From: GCA-003244245 sp035997545
Lineage (GTDB): Bacteria; Actinomycetota; Actinomycetes; Mycobacteriales; Pseudonocardiaceae
NCBI GenBank assembly: GCA_035997545.1
Contig: DASYIL010000207.1
Span: 1 to 49,819 of the forward strand
Direction: 5' to 3'
Length of the DNA stretch: 49,819 nucleotides
Each line of letters starts with the position of its first letter. Position 1 is the stretch's first letter. The position numbers and the translations under genes are program-made. The notes under the pieces were generated by a model, which searched no databases, was not told the DNA's origin, and was given only the letters and a program-made list of their open reading frames with translations. This document shows, piece after piece, positions 23,805 to 32,419 of the stretch.

Positions 23805-25142
23805 TCAGACCTGGGCGACTACTGCAGCGATGCGGTGAGCGATGGTTTCCGCGGTGGGGTGGGTGGGGGCTTCGACCATTACTCGCACCAGGGGCTCGGT
23901 GCCCGACGGGCGCAGTAGCACGCGGCCGGTCTCGCCCAGTTCGACCTCCGCAACGGCGATGGCGTCGAGCACCGCAGGTGCCGCCGCGACCGCTGCCCTG
24001 TCCGCCACCGCGACGTTGACCAGCACCTGCGGCAACCGGGTCAGCACGCCGGCCAGATCAGCCAGGCTCTGTCCAGAGGTAACCATTCGGGCCATCAGGC
24101 GCAACGCGGTGAGCAGCCCGTCTCCCGTCGTGGCATACCCCGGCAACACCACGTGCCCGGACTGCTCGCCGCCCAACGAGAACCCGCCCGACCACAGCGC
24201 CTCGAGCACGTACCGGTCCCCCACCGGGGTGGTCCGCACCGCAACCCCGTGCTCGCGCATTGCCAAGTGCAGCCCCAGGTTGCTCATCACGGTAGTGACC
24301 AGGGTGTCGGAGACCAGCTCGCCGCTGTCCCTCATGGCCAGCGCGAGGATGGCCATGATCTGGTCACCGTCCACCACGTCACCGGCGGCGTCCACGGCCA
24401 GGCAACGGTCCGCGTCACCGTCGTGCGCGATACCAATCGCGGCGCCGTGCGTCAGCACCACCTTGCGCAGCTGGTCGGGATGAGTGCACCCGCAGCCGTC
24501 GTTGATATTGAGGCCATTGGGCTCGGCGTGCAGCGCCACCACGTCGGCACCGGCCCGGCGGTAGACCTCGGGAGCGATGACGGACGCCGCGCCGTGGGCG
24601 CAATCGACCACCACGCGGACCCCCTCCAGCGGGTTCGGGGTGGCCAGCAACAAGTGATCCACGTAGCGCCCGGCCGCCTCCGGCACGTCGCGCACCCGGC
24701 CGATCCGGGCGCCGACGGGACGCTCGGAGTCGCAGCCGTGCATCTCAGCGGTGATCTCGTCCTCCACCGCGTCGGGCAGCTTGTGTCCACCAGCGGCGAA
24801 GAGCTTGATGCCGTTGTCCGGCATCGGGTTGTGCGAGGCGGAGATCATGACGCCGAGGTCTGCGGAGAACTCAGCCACCAGGTGGGCGACCGCCGGGGTG
24901 GGCAGCACCCCAACCCGGCGGACGTCGGCGCCCGCTGACGTCAGACCCGCGGTGACAGCCGCCTCCAGCATCTCACCGCTGGCTCGTGGGTCCCGGCCCA
25001 CGACAGCGACCGGGCGGTGCCTGAGGCCATGCTGGGATAGCACCCGGGCCGCCGCCCCAGACACGGCCAGCGCCAGCTCCGGCGTGAGCTCACGATTGGC
25101 CAGCCCGCGCACCCCGTCGGTGCCGAACAAGCGCCGCGTCAC
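23805..25142 (-). CDS. glmM: Phosphoglucosamine mutase
   Basis: 445 residues from GTG 25142 (MTRRLFGTDGVRGLANRELT). It converts glucosamine-6-P to glucosamine-1-P for UDP-GlcNAc. The catalytic serine lies in ISASHNP (Ser103), the metal loop is DGDADR, the sugar loop GEQSGHVV, and the phosphate loop RPSGTEPLVRVM; all are intact. The start GTG overlaps the TGA of a third, untranslated copy of the rpsI C-terminal codons, showing that glmM was formerly coupled directly to rpsI. Confidence 0.96.
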   Translation of the reverse strand: MTRRLFGTDGVRGLANRELTPELALAVSGAAARVLSQHGLRHRPVAVVGRDPRASGEMLEAAVTAGLTSAGADVRRVGVLPTPAVAHLVAEFSADLGVMISASHNPMPDNGIKLFAAGGHKLPDAVEDEITAEMHGCDSERPVGARIGRVRDVPEAAGRYVDHLLLATPNPLEGVRVVVDCAHGAASVIAPEVYRRAGADVVALHAEPNGLNINDGCGCTHPDQLRKVVLTHGAAIGIAHDGDADRCLAVDAAGDVVDGDQIMAILALAMRDSGELVSDTLVTTVMSNLGLHLAMREHGVAVRTTPVGDRYVLEALWSGGFSLGGEQSGHVVLPGYATTGDGLLTALRLMARMVTSGQSLADLAGVLTRLPQVLVNVAVADRAAVAAAPAVLDAIAVAEVELGETGRVLLRPSGTEPLVRVMVEAPTHPTAETIAHRIAAVVAQV

Positions 25143-25186
25143 CGCTTCGAGTACTACGGCTTCGAGTACTAGCGCTTCGAGTACTG
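25139..25186 (-). repeat. 15-bp triplication at the rpsI stop / glmM start junction
   Basis: On the minus strand TACTCGAAG occurs three times with a 15-bp period: TACTCGAAGCGCTAG, TACTCGAAGCCGTAG, TACTCGAAGCGGTGA. Each encodes YSK(R/P)-stop. The first is the used rpsI end. The third overlaps the glmM GTG as GTGA. Confidence 0.92.
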
Positions 25187-25678
25187 GGGCGCCTTGCGCG
25201 CCTTCTTCAGACCGTACTTCTTGCGTTCCGTGGACCGAGCGTCACGGGTGAGGAAGCCCGCTTTCTTCAGCGCCGGGCGGTCATCGACATTCAGCTCGAT
25301 CAGCGCCCTGGCAATGCCCAGCCGCAGCGCACCGGCTTGGCCGGAGGTACCGCCGCCGTGGAGGTTGCCGATCACGTCGTAGGCCTCGGGCTTGTTGACC
25401 GTGACGAGGGGCTCCCGCACCAGCTGCTGGTGCACCTTGTTCGGGAAGTATTGCTCTAAGCTCTTGCCGTTGAGCGTGAAGGTACCGGTGCCGGGCACCA
25501 GCCGCACCCGCACGACCGCTTCTTTGCGGCGACCAACAGTCTGCGCTGATCTGTCGTCAATCACCGGCGCCAGCATCGCGGCGGCAGTCTGCTCGATTTG
25601 TTGCTGCGGGATCTGCGGGGTGGTCACGACGGTTGTCGGGTCCTCACTGGAGGTGGTCACTGGGCGAGAAGTCGTCAC
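25169..25678 (-). CDS. rpsI: 30S ribosomal protein S9
   Basis: 169 residues, longer than E. coli S9 (130) by an actinobacterial-type N-terminal extension of about 45 residues (VTTSSEDPTTVVTTPQIPQQ). The S9 core begins at AVVRVRLVPGTGTFTLNGKS and contains HGGGTSGQAGALRLGIARAL. It ends KARKAPQYSKR, the C-terminal tail whose last residues reach the P-site tRNA. ATG 25678 overlaps the rplM stop. The region after the stop carries two further copies of YSK codons. Confidence 0.95.
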   Translation of the reverse strand: MTTSRPVTTSSEDPTTVVTTPQIPQQQIEQTAAAMLAPVIDDRSAQTVGRRKEAVVRVRLVPGTGTFTLNGKSLEQYFPNKVHQQLVREPLVTVNKPEAYDVIGNLHGGGTSGQAGALRLGIARALIELNVDDRPALKKAGFLTRDARSTERKKYGLKKARKAPQYSKR

Positions 25679-26118
25679 TGGGCGACCTGGGTGATCTGGA
25701 ACGGCTGCGGGCGCTGGGCGGCGTGGGGATGCTCCGACGCCGCGTAGACCTTGAGCTTGCGGGCCATCGCCCGACCCAAGGTGTTCTTCGGGAGCATCCC
25801 CTTGACAGCCCGCTCCACAAGCCGCTCAGGCTGGGTGGCGAGCATCTCGGTGAACGAGCGTCGTTTGAGCCCGCCGGGGTGGCCGCTGTGCCGGTAGACG
25901 AATTTGTGGTCACCCTTGTTGCCCGACAGCGCCACCCGGCCAGCGTTGACGATCACGACGAAGTCGCCGGTGTCGAGGTGCGGGGCATAGGTGGGCTTGT
26001 GCTTGCCGCGCAGCAACGTGGCCACCTGACTGGCGAGGCGACCGAGCACCACGTCCGTGGCGTCGATGACATGCCAGGCGCGCTCAACCTCGCCAGGCTT
26101 GGGACTGTACGTGCGCAC
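25675..26118 (-). CDS. rplM: 50S ribosomal protein L13
   Basis: 147 residues, MRTYSPKPGEVERAWHVIDA, with GRLASQVATLLRGKHKPTYA, GDFVVIVNA, the conserved GKHP-type VEKAVKGMLP region (VERAVKGMLPKNTLGRAM) and an intact end. It is a large-subunit protein, cotranscribed with rpsI (4-bp overlap). The upstream 26119-26291 holds the rplM leader/promoter after the WXG100 gene; no clear repressor stem-loop was identified. Confidence 0.96.
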   Translation of the reverse strand: MRTYSPKPGEVERAWHVIDATDVVLGRLASQVATLLRGKHKPTYAPHLDTGDFVVIVNAGRVALSGNKGDHKFVYRHSGHPGGLKRRSFTEMLATQPERLVERAVKGMLPKNTLGRAMARKLKVYAASEHPHAAQRPQPFQITQVAQ

Positions 26119-26291
26119 GGATCTACCTCGTCATCGCAGTTCGTCAGGGGTGCCGGTGCGGCTTGTCACACCCGCGGGCGTGACAACACGACAAGAGCCG
26201 CGCGCCTCCGCACAACAACGGATGACGATACCGGCCGCGCGCAACACGGTTGCAACGGGGTCGGCGCCCGGCAGGTACCGCCCCCGGACAG

Positions 26292-26579
26292 CTACGCCCA
26301 CCGGCCTTTGTTGGCTGCCTCGCCAGCCTGGTAATTCTCGTTCGACGTGCCCAGCGCCACCCCGATCTGGTTCAGCACCTGGTTCAGATCGGCCGCCGAC
26401 CGATCCCACGTCGCCTGGTGGGCCTGGTAAGCAGCCGACGCTTCGCCGGTCCAGGTCTCCACCATTGGCTGCAGGAACCGCTTGAGGTCCTCCATCTCCC
26501 GGCTGATATTCGTCCACGTCGTCCGGATCGAACTCCGCGCGTTCTCGAGCTCGCCGAACGTGACCAGGATCTCGCTCAC
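26292..26579 (-). CDS. WXG100 (EsxA-like) T7SS substrate
   Basis: 95 residues, two amphipathic helices around the W-x-G turn (ETWTGEASAAYQ, about residues 41-52). The C-terminal YQAGE (Y-x-x-x-E) is the general T7SS export motif. GTG 26579 is preceded by AAGGAG at 8 nt. Partner of the WXG100 gene 47 bp upstream; such pairs form a heterodimer exported through the EccC/EccD channel. It ends the secretion operon before rplM. Confidence 0.9.
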   Translation of the reverse strand: MSEILVTFGELENARSSIRTTWTNISREMEDLKRFLQPMVETWTGEASAAYQAHQATWDRSAADLNQVLNQIGVALGTSNENYQAGEAANKGRWA

Positions 26580-26626
26580 GTGTCTATCTCCTTGATATTT
26601 GAAGTGGTAACGGTCGGCCGGCGGAC

Positions 26627-26941
26627 TCAGTCGCCCAGCACCTGGCTGATCCGCGAGTAGGTCTGGTTCTCGGCCTCGTCGGCCTGGGCGTAGGTGGCGC
26701 CGGATCCCCGGATCTGCTCACCGATGCTGTTGAGGGCCTCGTTGAGAGCGCGAGCGTCGTTGTCCCAGCGCTGCATCAGCAGTTGGAAGGCGGTCGCCGC
26801 CTGACCCTTCCACGCGCCGGCCAGCGGTGCCAGCTGGTTGCGCAAGGCCGTCAGCTGACTCTGCACGCTCTGGTTCACCTCGGCGACGTGGTTTGCCGCC
26901 GCCGTCATCTGCTCGAACTCAGCGCCGAACTGCTGTGCCAT
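26627..26941 (-). CDS. WXG100 (EsxB/CFP-10-like) T7SS substrate
   Basis: 104 residues, helical hairpin with W-K-G at the turn (LAGAWKGQAATAFQLLMQRW) and YAQADEAE at the end, a Y-x-x-x-D secretion signal of the kind recognised by EccC. MAQQFGAEFEQMTAAANHVA is typical of the first partner in an Esx pair. It follows the kinase-ABC fusion by about 160 bp, which includes a hairpin (26998-27032). Confidence 0.9.
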   Translation of the reverse strand: MAQQFGAEFEQMTAAANHVAEVNQSVQSQLTALRNQLAPLAGAWKGQAATAFQLLMQRWDNDARALNEALNSIGEQIRGSGATYAQADEAENQTYSRISQVLGD

Positions 26942-26997
26942 CTGCTGCGGTCCCCTCTGTATCGTTCAATGTGGGTTGTTCAATCTGGGGTTGGTGA

Positions 26998-27032
26998 GAT
27001 CTGACGACAGTGGGACGCCACACTGCCAGATC
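26998..27032 (-). terminator. Hairpin between the kinase-ABC fusion gene and the WXG100 genes
   Basis: GATCTG and CAGTG on one side pair with CACTG and CAGATC on the other (26998-27003 with 27027-27032, interrupted by a small bulge). It could reduce read-through or stabilise the separate, usually abundant WXG100 transcript. Confidence 0.35.
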
Positions 27033-27099
27033 CGGTTCCGATCCGTGACTACTTGGTAGCAGAACGTTGCAAGCGCGAACGCCGCGACCCCGAGGTAGC

Positions 27100-30000
27100 T
27101 CACCGTCGACCCGGGCGGTGGCGGGTCAGCAGGTACCGGGTGCTCACCACGAAGACCAGGGTGAGCAGGACGAGCATGGCGAGATCGAACAGCCACACCC
27201 CGACGGCGGGCTCCCACAGCGGGTCGAAGGTGGCGCCGGCCGGGGGCGGGAAGCCGCCGGTGCTGGCACCCATCGCGAACCCCCAACGGGCGGGCACCAG
27301 CCAGGCCAGCGGCTCCAGGGGCGGCCCCCCGTGCACCGGGAACAGCATCCCGGACAGCACCAGCTGCAGCAGCAGGATCACCACCAGCAGCGGCATCCCG
27401 CGATCCGCGTTCGAGATCAGGGCCGACACCAGCAGGCCGAGCACCATGATCGAGATGGTCACCGCGACCAGCGCCACCACGACCTCGGCGATGCCGTCGT
27501 TGAACAGCACCGGAGCCGGGGGTGGCAGCGCCCTGAGCGTGCCCAGCACACCGAACAGCACCGCCTGCGCGGTCCCGATCAGGCCCAGAACCGCCAGCTT
27601 AGAGCCGAGGTAGGCGTCCAGCGACACCCCGACGGCCTGCTCTCTTCGGAAGATCGCCCGCTCCTTGACCAGCTCCCGGAACGCAGCCGAGAACCCCATG
27701 AACGCGCACCCGACCACCAGCACCAGCAGCAACTGCTGCGGGCCACCGGGGCTGGGACCGCTCGCCAGCTTGGCCGGCCAGGAGAGGCCCGCGCTGCCGG
27801 GTATGAGCCGCGCGAAGATGCTGAGCACCAGCGGCAGGACGGCCAGGAAGATCGCGTGGGCTCGGTCGGCGGCAATCACCGCAAGGTACCGACGGCAGAG
27901 CACCCAGAACTGGGCTCGGGTGGGCTGCTGGCGAGGTGCCAGCGGCGGCGGGCGGCTGCCCCCGGCTGGCCGCGCCGGCGACGGCTGACTGGCCGCGAGG
28001 TAGCGCGCACCCTCCGGCGAGTCGCGGAACCGTTGCGTCCAGTTCACGTTCTGCTCGCGGTCCAGCAGCAGGAACATGTCGGCGTAGTCCTGCTGCCCGA
28101 AGTAGCGCAGCGCCTCGCCCGGGGGGCCGAAGTACGCCAGCTGCCCACCGGAGGCCAGCACCAGCAGCCGATCGCACAGATCGAGCTGAGTGGGGGTGTG
28201 GGTGACTACCACGACGGTACGGCCGTCGTCGGCCAGCCCACGCAGGGTCCGCATGACCGACTTGTCCAGACCGGGGTCCAGCCCGGAGGTGGGCTCGTCG
28301 AGGAATAGCAGCGACGGCCGGGTCAGCAGCTCCAGGGCCACGCTGGTCCGCTTGCGCTGGCCGCCGGACAGCGTGCTGATCCGCTGGTCGGCCTGCCTAG
28401 ACAGGCCGAGCTCGACGATCACCTCCTCAATCCGGCGATTCCGCTCGGCGGCCGGCGTGTCGGCGGGGAAGCGCAGCCGCGCGGCGTAGCGCAGCGCCCG
28501 GCGCACCGTCAGCTGGGGATGCAGGATGTCCTCCTGCGGCACCAGGCCGATACGCTGGCGTAGCTCATCGTAGGCCTGGTAGAGATCACGCCCCGCGTAC
28601 TGCACCTGGCCACCGTCCGCTGGTCGCTGCCCAGTCAGGGCGCCGAGCAGCGTCGACTTGCCAGCGCCACTCGGGCCGACGACCGCCAGCAGGCTACGTT
28701 CCTCCAACGCGAAGCTCACGCCGTCCAGCAATCGCTTCCCCGACTTGGTGACGACCAGGTCGTCGGCCCGGAAGGTGACGTCGCCGCGGTCGGTGTACTC
28801 CACGAGGGTGTCCCCGACCAGCTGCAGCAGAGCGTGCCCGACGCCGACGACGTCGCGCTGGGAGACCGGGGCCTCAGTGACCCGCCTGCCGTTGACGAAG
28901 GTGCCGTTCCAGCTGCCGAGGTCGGCCACCTGCCACCCCGCGCCGTCCCGGCGCAGCTCGGCGTGGTGGCGGGACACCAGCAAGTCGGCCAGCACCACGT
29001 CACAGTCCGGCGCCCGACCAATGGTGATCTTCGTGGCGGAGACCGCGTGCACCGCGGAGGACGGCCGCTGCCACCACGCACCCCCGCCGTCGCCTGGCGC
29101 GCGCTGCGCCGGGACGATCGGCGGCGCGGCGCCCGTAACCGGCGGTGGCGCTGATGCCGCCACCGGTGCGGGCGGTGCGGTAGCGCGCCAGCCGCCCCAC
29201 CCCCGCCATCCCGAGCCGGCCGAGCCGCCCTCCGGGTCCGGTGGGTCCGCAGACCCGCCGGCCAGCGCCGCCCCGACCGGGGTCTTGGTCCACCACTGGC
29301 CAGTCACCACGGGGGACACCGGCGTCGGGTTCGGTGGCTGCGGGTCCGGGACCACCGGGGTGGTCGACGAGGCCGGCCCGAGGACCGCGCGGGCGGCGGC
29401 CGCCAGCCGGGCGGCGGTCGAATAGCGCTGATCCGGGTCCTTGGCCATGCCGTGGGCCACCACGTCGTCGAAGCCCGCCGGCACTCCGGGCCGTACCTGC
29501 GACGGGAGCGGCGGCGGGGTGTGCAGGTGCGCGTTGATCGAGGCCAGCGGCGCCCCGCCCGTGAACGGCTTGCGCCCGGTCAGGCACTCGAACAGCAGGC
29601 AGGCCAGCGCATACACGTCGACCCGCCGGTCCGCCGGCCCGGTGCCGAACCGCTCCGGCGCCATGTAGTCCACCGTGCCTAACGCAGCACCGACGGCGGT
29701 GATCCCCGGGCCGGAGAGGCCCATGGCGTGGGCGATCCCGAAGTCGACCAGGTAGACGAAGTCCATCTCACCGAGGCTCTCGCTGCTGGCCACCAGCACG
29801 TTGGACGGCTTGACGTCGCGGTGCACCAGCCCGTCAGCGTGCGCGGCGTCGAGCGCCGCGGCCACCTGGCTGATCACGTTCACCGCGCTCGCCGGAGGCA
29901 GCGTGCCGCGCTTTGCCAGCACCGCCCCCAGATCGTCGCCCTCCACCAGGCGCATGTCGATGAACAGCCGCCCGTCGATCTCGCCGTAGCGGTGGATCGG

Positions 30001-30210
30001 GATCACATGCGGCTCGCGCAGCCGCGCGGCCAGCTCAGACTCGCGGCGGAACCGGGCGGTGAACTCGGCATCCGCGGCCAGGTGCGGGAGCAGGCACTTC
30101 AGCGCGACCACCCGGTTCTGGCTGGTGTCGAACGCCCGGTAGACCTCCCCCATGCCGCCGCGCCCAAGCAGACCCTCGATGCGGTACGGCCCGAATGCCG
30201 TCGTTGTCAC
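27100..30210 (-). CDS. Fusion protein: Ser/Thr protein kinase - FHA - ABC ATPase - ABC-2 permease
   Basis: 1036 residues from GTG 30210 (GGGGAGGA 4-5 nt upstream); the longer open frame to 31425 only shadows the preceding gene. Residues 8-275 are a Hanks-type kinase: GRGGMGEV, Lys38 in VALK, HRDVKPSN at 130-137, DFG 156-158, GTVDYMAPE. A Pro-rich linker (280-390) precedes one FHA domain (394-467: GRAPDCDVVL, SRHHAEL, SWNGTFVNG). Next is an ABC ATPase (about 480-710: GPSGAGKST, LSGGQRKRTS, LFLDEPTSGLD, the ABCG/ABC-2 type) and a membrane domain of about six helices (about 760-1036). In mycobacteria PknF and the FHA-ABC exporter Rv1747 are separate proteins, and the kinase phosphorylates threonines that the FHA domains bind. 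Here the two are one chain. Probable lipid/glycolipid or envelope exporter with built-in phospho-switch. Confidence 0.9.
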   Translation of the reverse strand: MTTTAFGPYRIEGLLGRGGMGEVYRAFDTSQNRVVALKCLLPHLAADAEFTARFRRESELAARLREPHVIPIHRYGEIDGRLFIDMRLVEGDDLGAVLAKRGTLPPASAVNVISQVAAALDAAHADGLVHRDVKPSNVLVASSESLGEMDFVYLVDFGIAHAMGLSGPGITAVGAALGTVDYMAPERFGTGPADRRVDVYALACLLFECLTGRKPFTGGAPLASINAHLHTPPPLPSQVRPGVPAGFDDVVAHGMAKDPDQRYSTAARLAAAARAVLGPASSTTPVVPDPQPPNPTPVSPVVTGQWWTKTPVGAALAGGSADPPDPEGGSAGSGWRGWGGWRATAPPAPVAASAPPPVTGAAPPIVPAQRAPGDGGGAWWQRPSSAVHAVSATKITIGRAPDCDVVLADLLVSRHHAELRRDGAGWQVADLGSWNGTFVNGRRVTEAPVSQRDVVGVGHALLQLVGDTLVEYTDRGDVTFRADDLVVTKSGKRLLDGVSFALEERSLLAVVGPSGAGKSTLLGALTGQRPADGGQVQYAGRDLYQAYDELRQRIGLVPQEDILHPQLTVRRALRYAARLRFPADTPAAERNRRIEEVIVELGLSRQADQRISTLSGGQRKRTSVALELLTRPSLLFLDEPTSGLDPGLDKSVMRTLRGLADDGRTVVVVTHTPTQLDLCDRLLVLASGGQLAYFGPPGEALRYFGQQDYADMFLLLDREQNVNWTQRFRDSPEGARYLAASQPSPARPAGGSRPPPLAPRQQPTRAQFWVLCRRYLAVIAADRAHAIFLAVLPLVLSIFARLIPGSAGLSWPAKLASGPSPGGPQQLLLVLVVGCAFMGFSAAFRELVKERAIFRREQAVGVSLDAYLGSKLAVLGLIGTAQAVLFGVLGTLRALPPPAPVLFNDGIAEVVVALVAVTISIMVLGLLVSALISNADRGMPLLVVILLLQLVLSGMLFPVHGGPPLEPLAWLVPARWGFAMGASTGGFPPPAGATFDPLWEPAVGVWLFDLAMLVLLTLVFVVSTRYLLTRHRPGRR

Positions 30211-30232
30211 CCGATCCTCCCCTGGCCCGCGT

Positions 30233-31594
30233 TCACGGTCGCCGCCGCGCGCGGTCGAGCAGGATGGGCAGCGCCACGACCGTCGTGAGGATCCAGCCGA
30301 GCGCGAACGCCGCCGCAGCGGCGCCGCTGTCGCCGAACGCAGCGGCCAGCACCAGCCCGACGACCAGACCGATCCCGATCGCACCCAGCACCGGCTCGGC
30401 ATACCGACCGGAGCGGTCTGCGGGCCCGGCGGGGCCGGGCGCAGGCGTCGGGGCCGGCCGCAGCGGCACCGGGCGACCCGGTGCCGGTTGTTGCTGCCAC
30501 CACCCGGCCTGGCTGGAACGGGCGCCGCGGGTCCGTGGCCAGTCTCGGCGGGCCGGTCCGGCCGGGATCGGCCCCGACACGCGCGGCGGCGGGATCCGCG
30601 GCGGGAGCGGCAACGGGCCGGTCCGCGCGACGGGCGGCAGCGCGGCACCCGGCGTCGAGAAGGCGCCGGCAGCTCCCCGGGTCCGCTCCCACCAGGGCGG
30701 CTGGGCGTAAAGCAGCTGCTCCAGGTCGCCGCTCGCCGACCACGTCGGCGCGCAGCAGGCCCGCAGTTGGCCGGCCAGCAGGTCGATCTGCGGGTCGTGC
30801 AGGCTCGCGACCTGCCGCCAGGCGGGCGTCTGGTAGGGCGGGTCGTAGTCCTGCCGGCGGAACAGCAGGTTCTCCCCGTTGTGCAGCTTCTTCCACGGGT
30901 CGATGCTCTTCGAGAGCGCCAGTAGCGAGGTGTAGACGACCAACCCGGGGAAGGTGTCCATCCACGGTCCCCAGACGCGCCCTGGGTGCTGGTAATTGCG
31001 ATGGCCGGACTCGGTGGGCGGCGAGATGCCGGCGAACGGCTCGATCCAGGCGCAGTCGAAGTCGACCAGCCGCAGCGAGCCCTTGTGGTCGACAAGAACG
31101 TTGCCGTGCTGCAGGTCGCCGTGCGCGAACCGGGCGGCCTGCATGCGGTGCAACAGATCGCGCCAGGCACCGGCCAGCGAGCCGAGCGCGGCGGTGTCGT
31201 CCTTCTCGACGAGGTCCTCGACGTACTGGTCGAGGGTGCGGCCCTCCACCCATTCCATCCGGACCAGTGGCCACGCCCGGTCCTTGATCCTGATCGCGTC
31301 GTCGATCCAGCGCGACGTCGCCATGTGCTCGGCCAGCTGACGCGCGGTGAAGTAGGTGTTGAGCGCGTTGTAGCGCTCGCGGGTCGACGCGTCCTCCCTG
31401 GTGAAGAACCGCAGCGCCTGGTCAACCCCGCCGATCGTGGCCTTGAACACCACCGCCGTGCTCCCCTGGGCCGGTATCGGGATCTGCAGCAGCGGGTGCA
31501 GGGCGAACTGCGCCTGCTTCAGCTCGGTCCGGACAAACACGCGCTCGGGCTGCTGGACCGCCTTGATGTAGTCCTCGGGGCTCGGGTATTCCAT
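30233..31594 (-). CDS. Kinase-like (APH/RIO-type loop) protein with C-terminal membrane anchor
   Basis: 453 residues from ATG 31594, whose A overlaps the PP2C stop (TGATG). AQGSTAVVFKATIGGVDQAL is a glycine-poor nucleotide loop. HGDLQHGNVLVDHKGSLRLV then DFDCAW (about residues 157-185) is the catalytic loop H-x-D-x(4)-N with DFD in place of DFG, as in atypical kinases and aminoglycoside-phosphotransferase-like folds. A Pro/Arg-rich stretch (about 300-390) leads to two C-terminal helices (GAIGIGLVVGLVLAAAF and a second). It is probably an atypical kinase or pseudokinase of the VWA-PP2C-kinase set. The gene lies 22 bp before the kinase-ABC fusion. Confidence 0.75.
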   Translation of the reverse strand: MEYPSPEDYIKAVQQPERVFVRTELKQAQFALHPLLQIPIPAQGSTAVVFKATIGGVDQALRFFTREDASTRERYNALNTYFTARQLAEHMATSRWIDDAIRIKDRAWPLVRMEWVEGRTLDQYVEDLVEKDDTAALGSLAGAWRDLLHRMQAARFAHGDLQHGNVLVDHKGSLRLVDFDCAWIEPFAGISPPTESGHRNYQHPGRVWGPWMDTFPGLVVYTSLLALSKSIDPWKKLHNGENLLFRRQDYDPPYQTPAWRQVASLHDPQIDLLAGQLRACCAPTWSASGDLEQLLYAQPPWWERTRGAAGAFSTPGAALPPVARTGPLPLPPRIPPPRVSGPIPAGPARRDWPRTRGARSSQAGWWQQQPAPGRPVPLRPAPTPAPGPAGPADRSGRYAEPVLGAIGIGLVVGLVLAAAFGDSGAAAAAFALGWILTTVVALPILLDRARRRP

Positions 31595-32406
31595 CACAAG
31601 CACACCACGAGAAACGCGGGATCAGTTGCCACCACGTGCACGCGCAGCAACGTGACGTCATCGTTCTTCAGCTCGCCTGCCGCCCGGTGGTCGGTGACCA
31701 GTTGCGCGAACGTGGCGTCGTGGTCGAGCTCGCCGAGCACCGTCCAGAGCTGCCGCTCGTCGCGGCGGACTCGGCGCAGTATCCAGTGCGCGAACGCGTC
31801 GGTGGCCATGAACAACACGTCGCCCACCCGCAGCTGGCCGCGACCGAACGCGAGCTGGCGCATCATCTGGGCCAGCGCCGCCGGCTGGGTGTGCACCCCG
31901 TCGGGGCTAAGCCCGAACTCGTCCACCCCGATCGGCGGGAAATGCGCCAGCAGCCGCCGGTCGCGTACGTGGAAGAGCACCGTGTCACCGAGCGAGACGG
32001 CGTCCCAGCGCGGGGTCGGGCCGTCCAGGCCGGTCAGCTCGCAGCCGAGCAACGTCGCGAACGAGCCGTCCTGGCGGAACTTCTGCTCCTCGATCACGTT
32101 AGTGAACGTGGCAGGCGCCTCGGTCACCCAGCGTTGCTGCATCTGCGCGAACCAGCCATGCAGCGCCTCCGGGCTCAAGCCCGGCGCCTCGCGGAGCCCA
32201 CCGTCGTCGTCCGCCCCGACGAACGAGGTGACCAGCTGCGCCACCCAGCGCAGCGAGTCGTACGCCTCGGTCGCCCCGTCGACGACGATGAACCTCGGAT
32301 TGCGCCCGTGCGCCGGGTCGCCCTCGGTGCCGCCGGCGCCGTCTTCCCACTCCTGCGCCGTGCTGCCGTCCTTCTCCAGGGAGAAGTACACCGAGCGAAC
32401 CTGCAT
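31594..32406 (-). CDS. PP2C-family protein phosphatase
   Basis: 270 residues from ATG 32406. It keeps the metal-binding order of the family: RFIVVDGATEAYDS (DG pair), GSFATLLGCEL, VSLGDTVLFHV (G-D), VLFMATDAFAHWIL (T-D of the third motif) and KNDDVTLL (final D). It would dephosphorylate Ser/Thr, most simply the substrates of the two neighbouring kinases. No membrane segment is seen. It lies 13 bp after the VWA gene and overlaps the kinase-like gene. Confidence 0.82.
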   Translation of the reverse strand: MQVRSVYFSLEKDGSTAQEWEDGAGGTEGDPAHGRNPRFIVVDGATEAYDSLRWVAQLVTSFVGADDDGGLREAPGLSPEALHGWFAQMQQRWVTEAPATFTNVIEEQKFRQDGSFATLLGCELTGLDGPTPRWDAVSLGDTVLFHVRDRRLLAHFPPIGVDEFGLSPDGVHTQPAALAQMMRQLAFGRGQLRVGDVLFMATDAFAHWILRRVRRDERQLWTVLGELDHDATFAQLVTDHRAAGELKNDDVTLLRVHVVATDPAFLVVCL

Positions 32407-32419
32407 CACGGCGCTGACC

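Noticed and set aside
30211..31425. Apparent 1441-residue protein formed by extending the kinase-ABC frame upstream to 31425
   Set aside because: The first about 400 residues are Arg/Thr/Ser-rich and antisense-free shadow of the kinase-like gene (30233-31594), which has its own motifs and start. A good ribosome site precedes GTG 30210.
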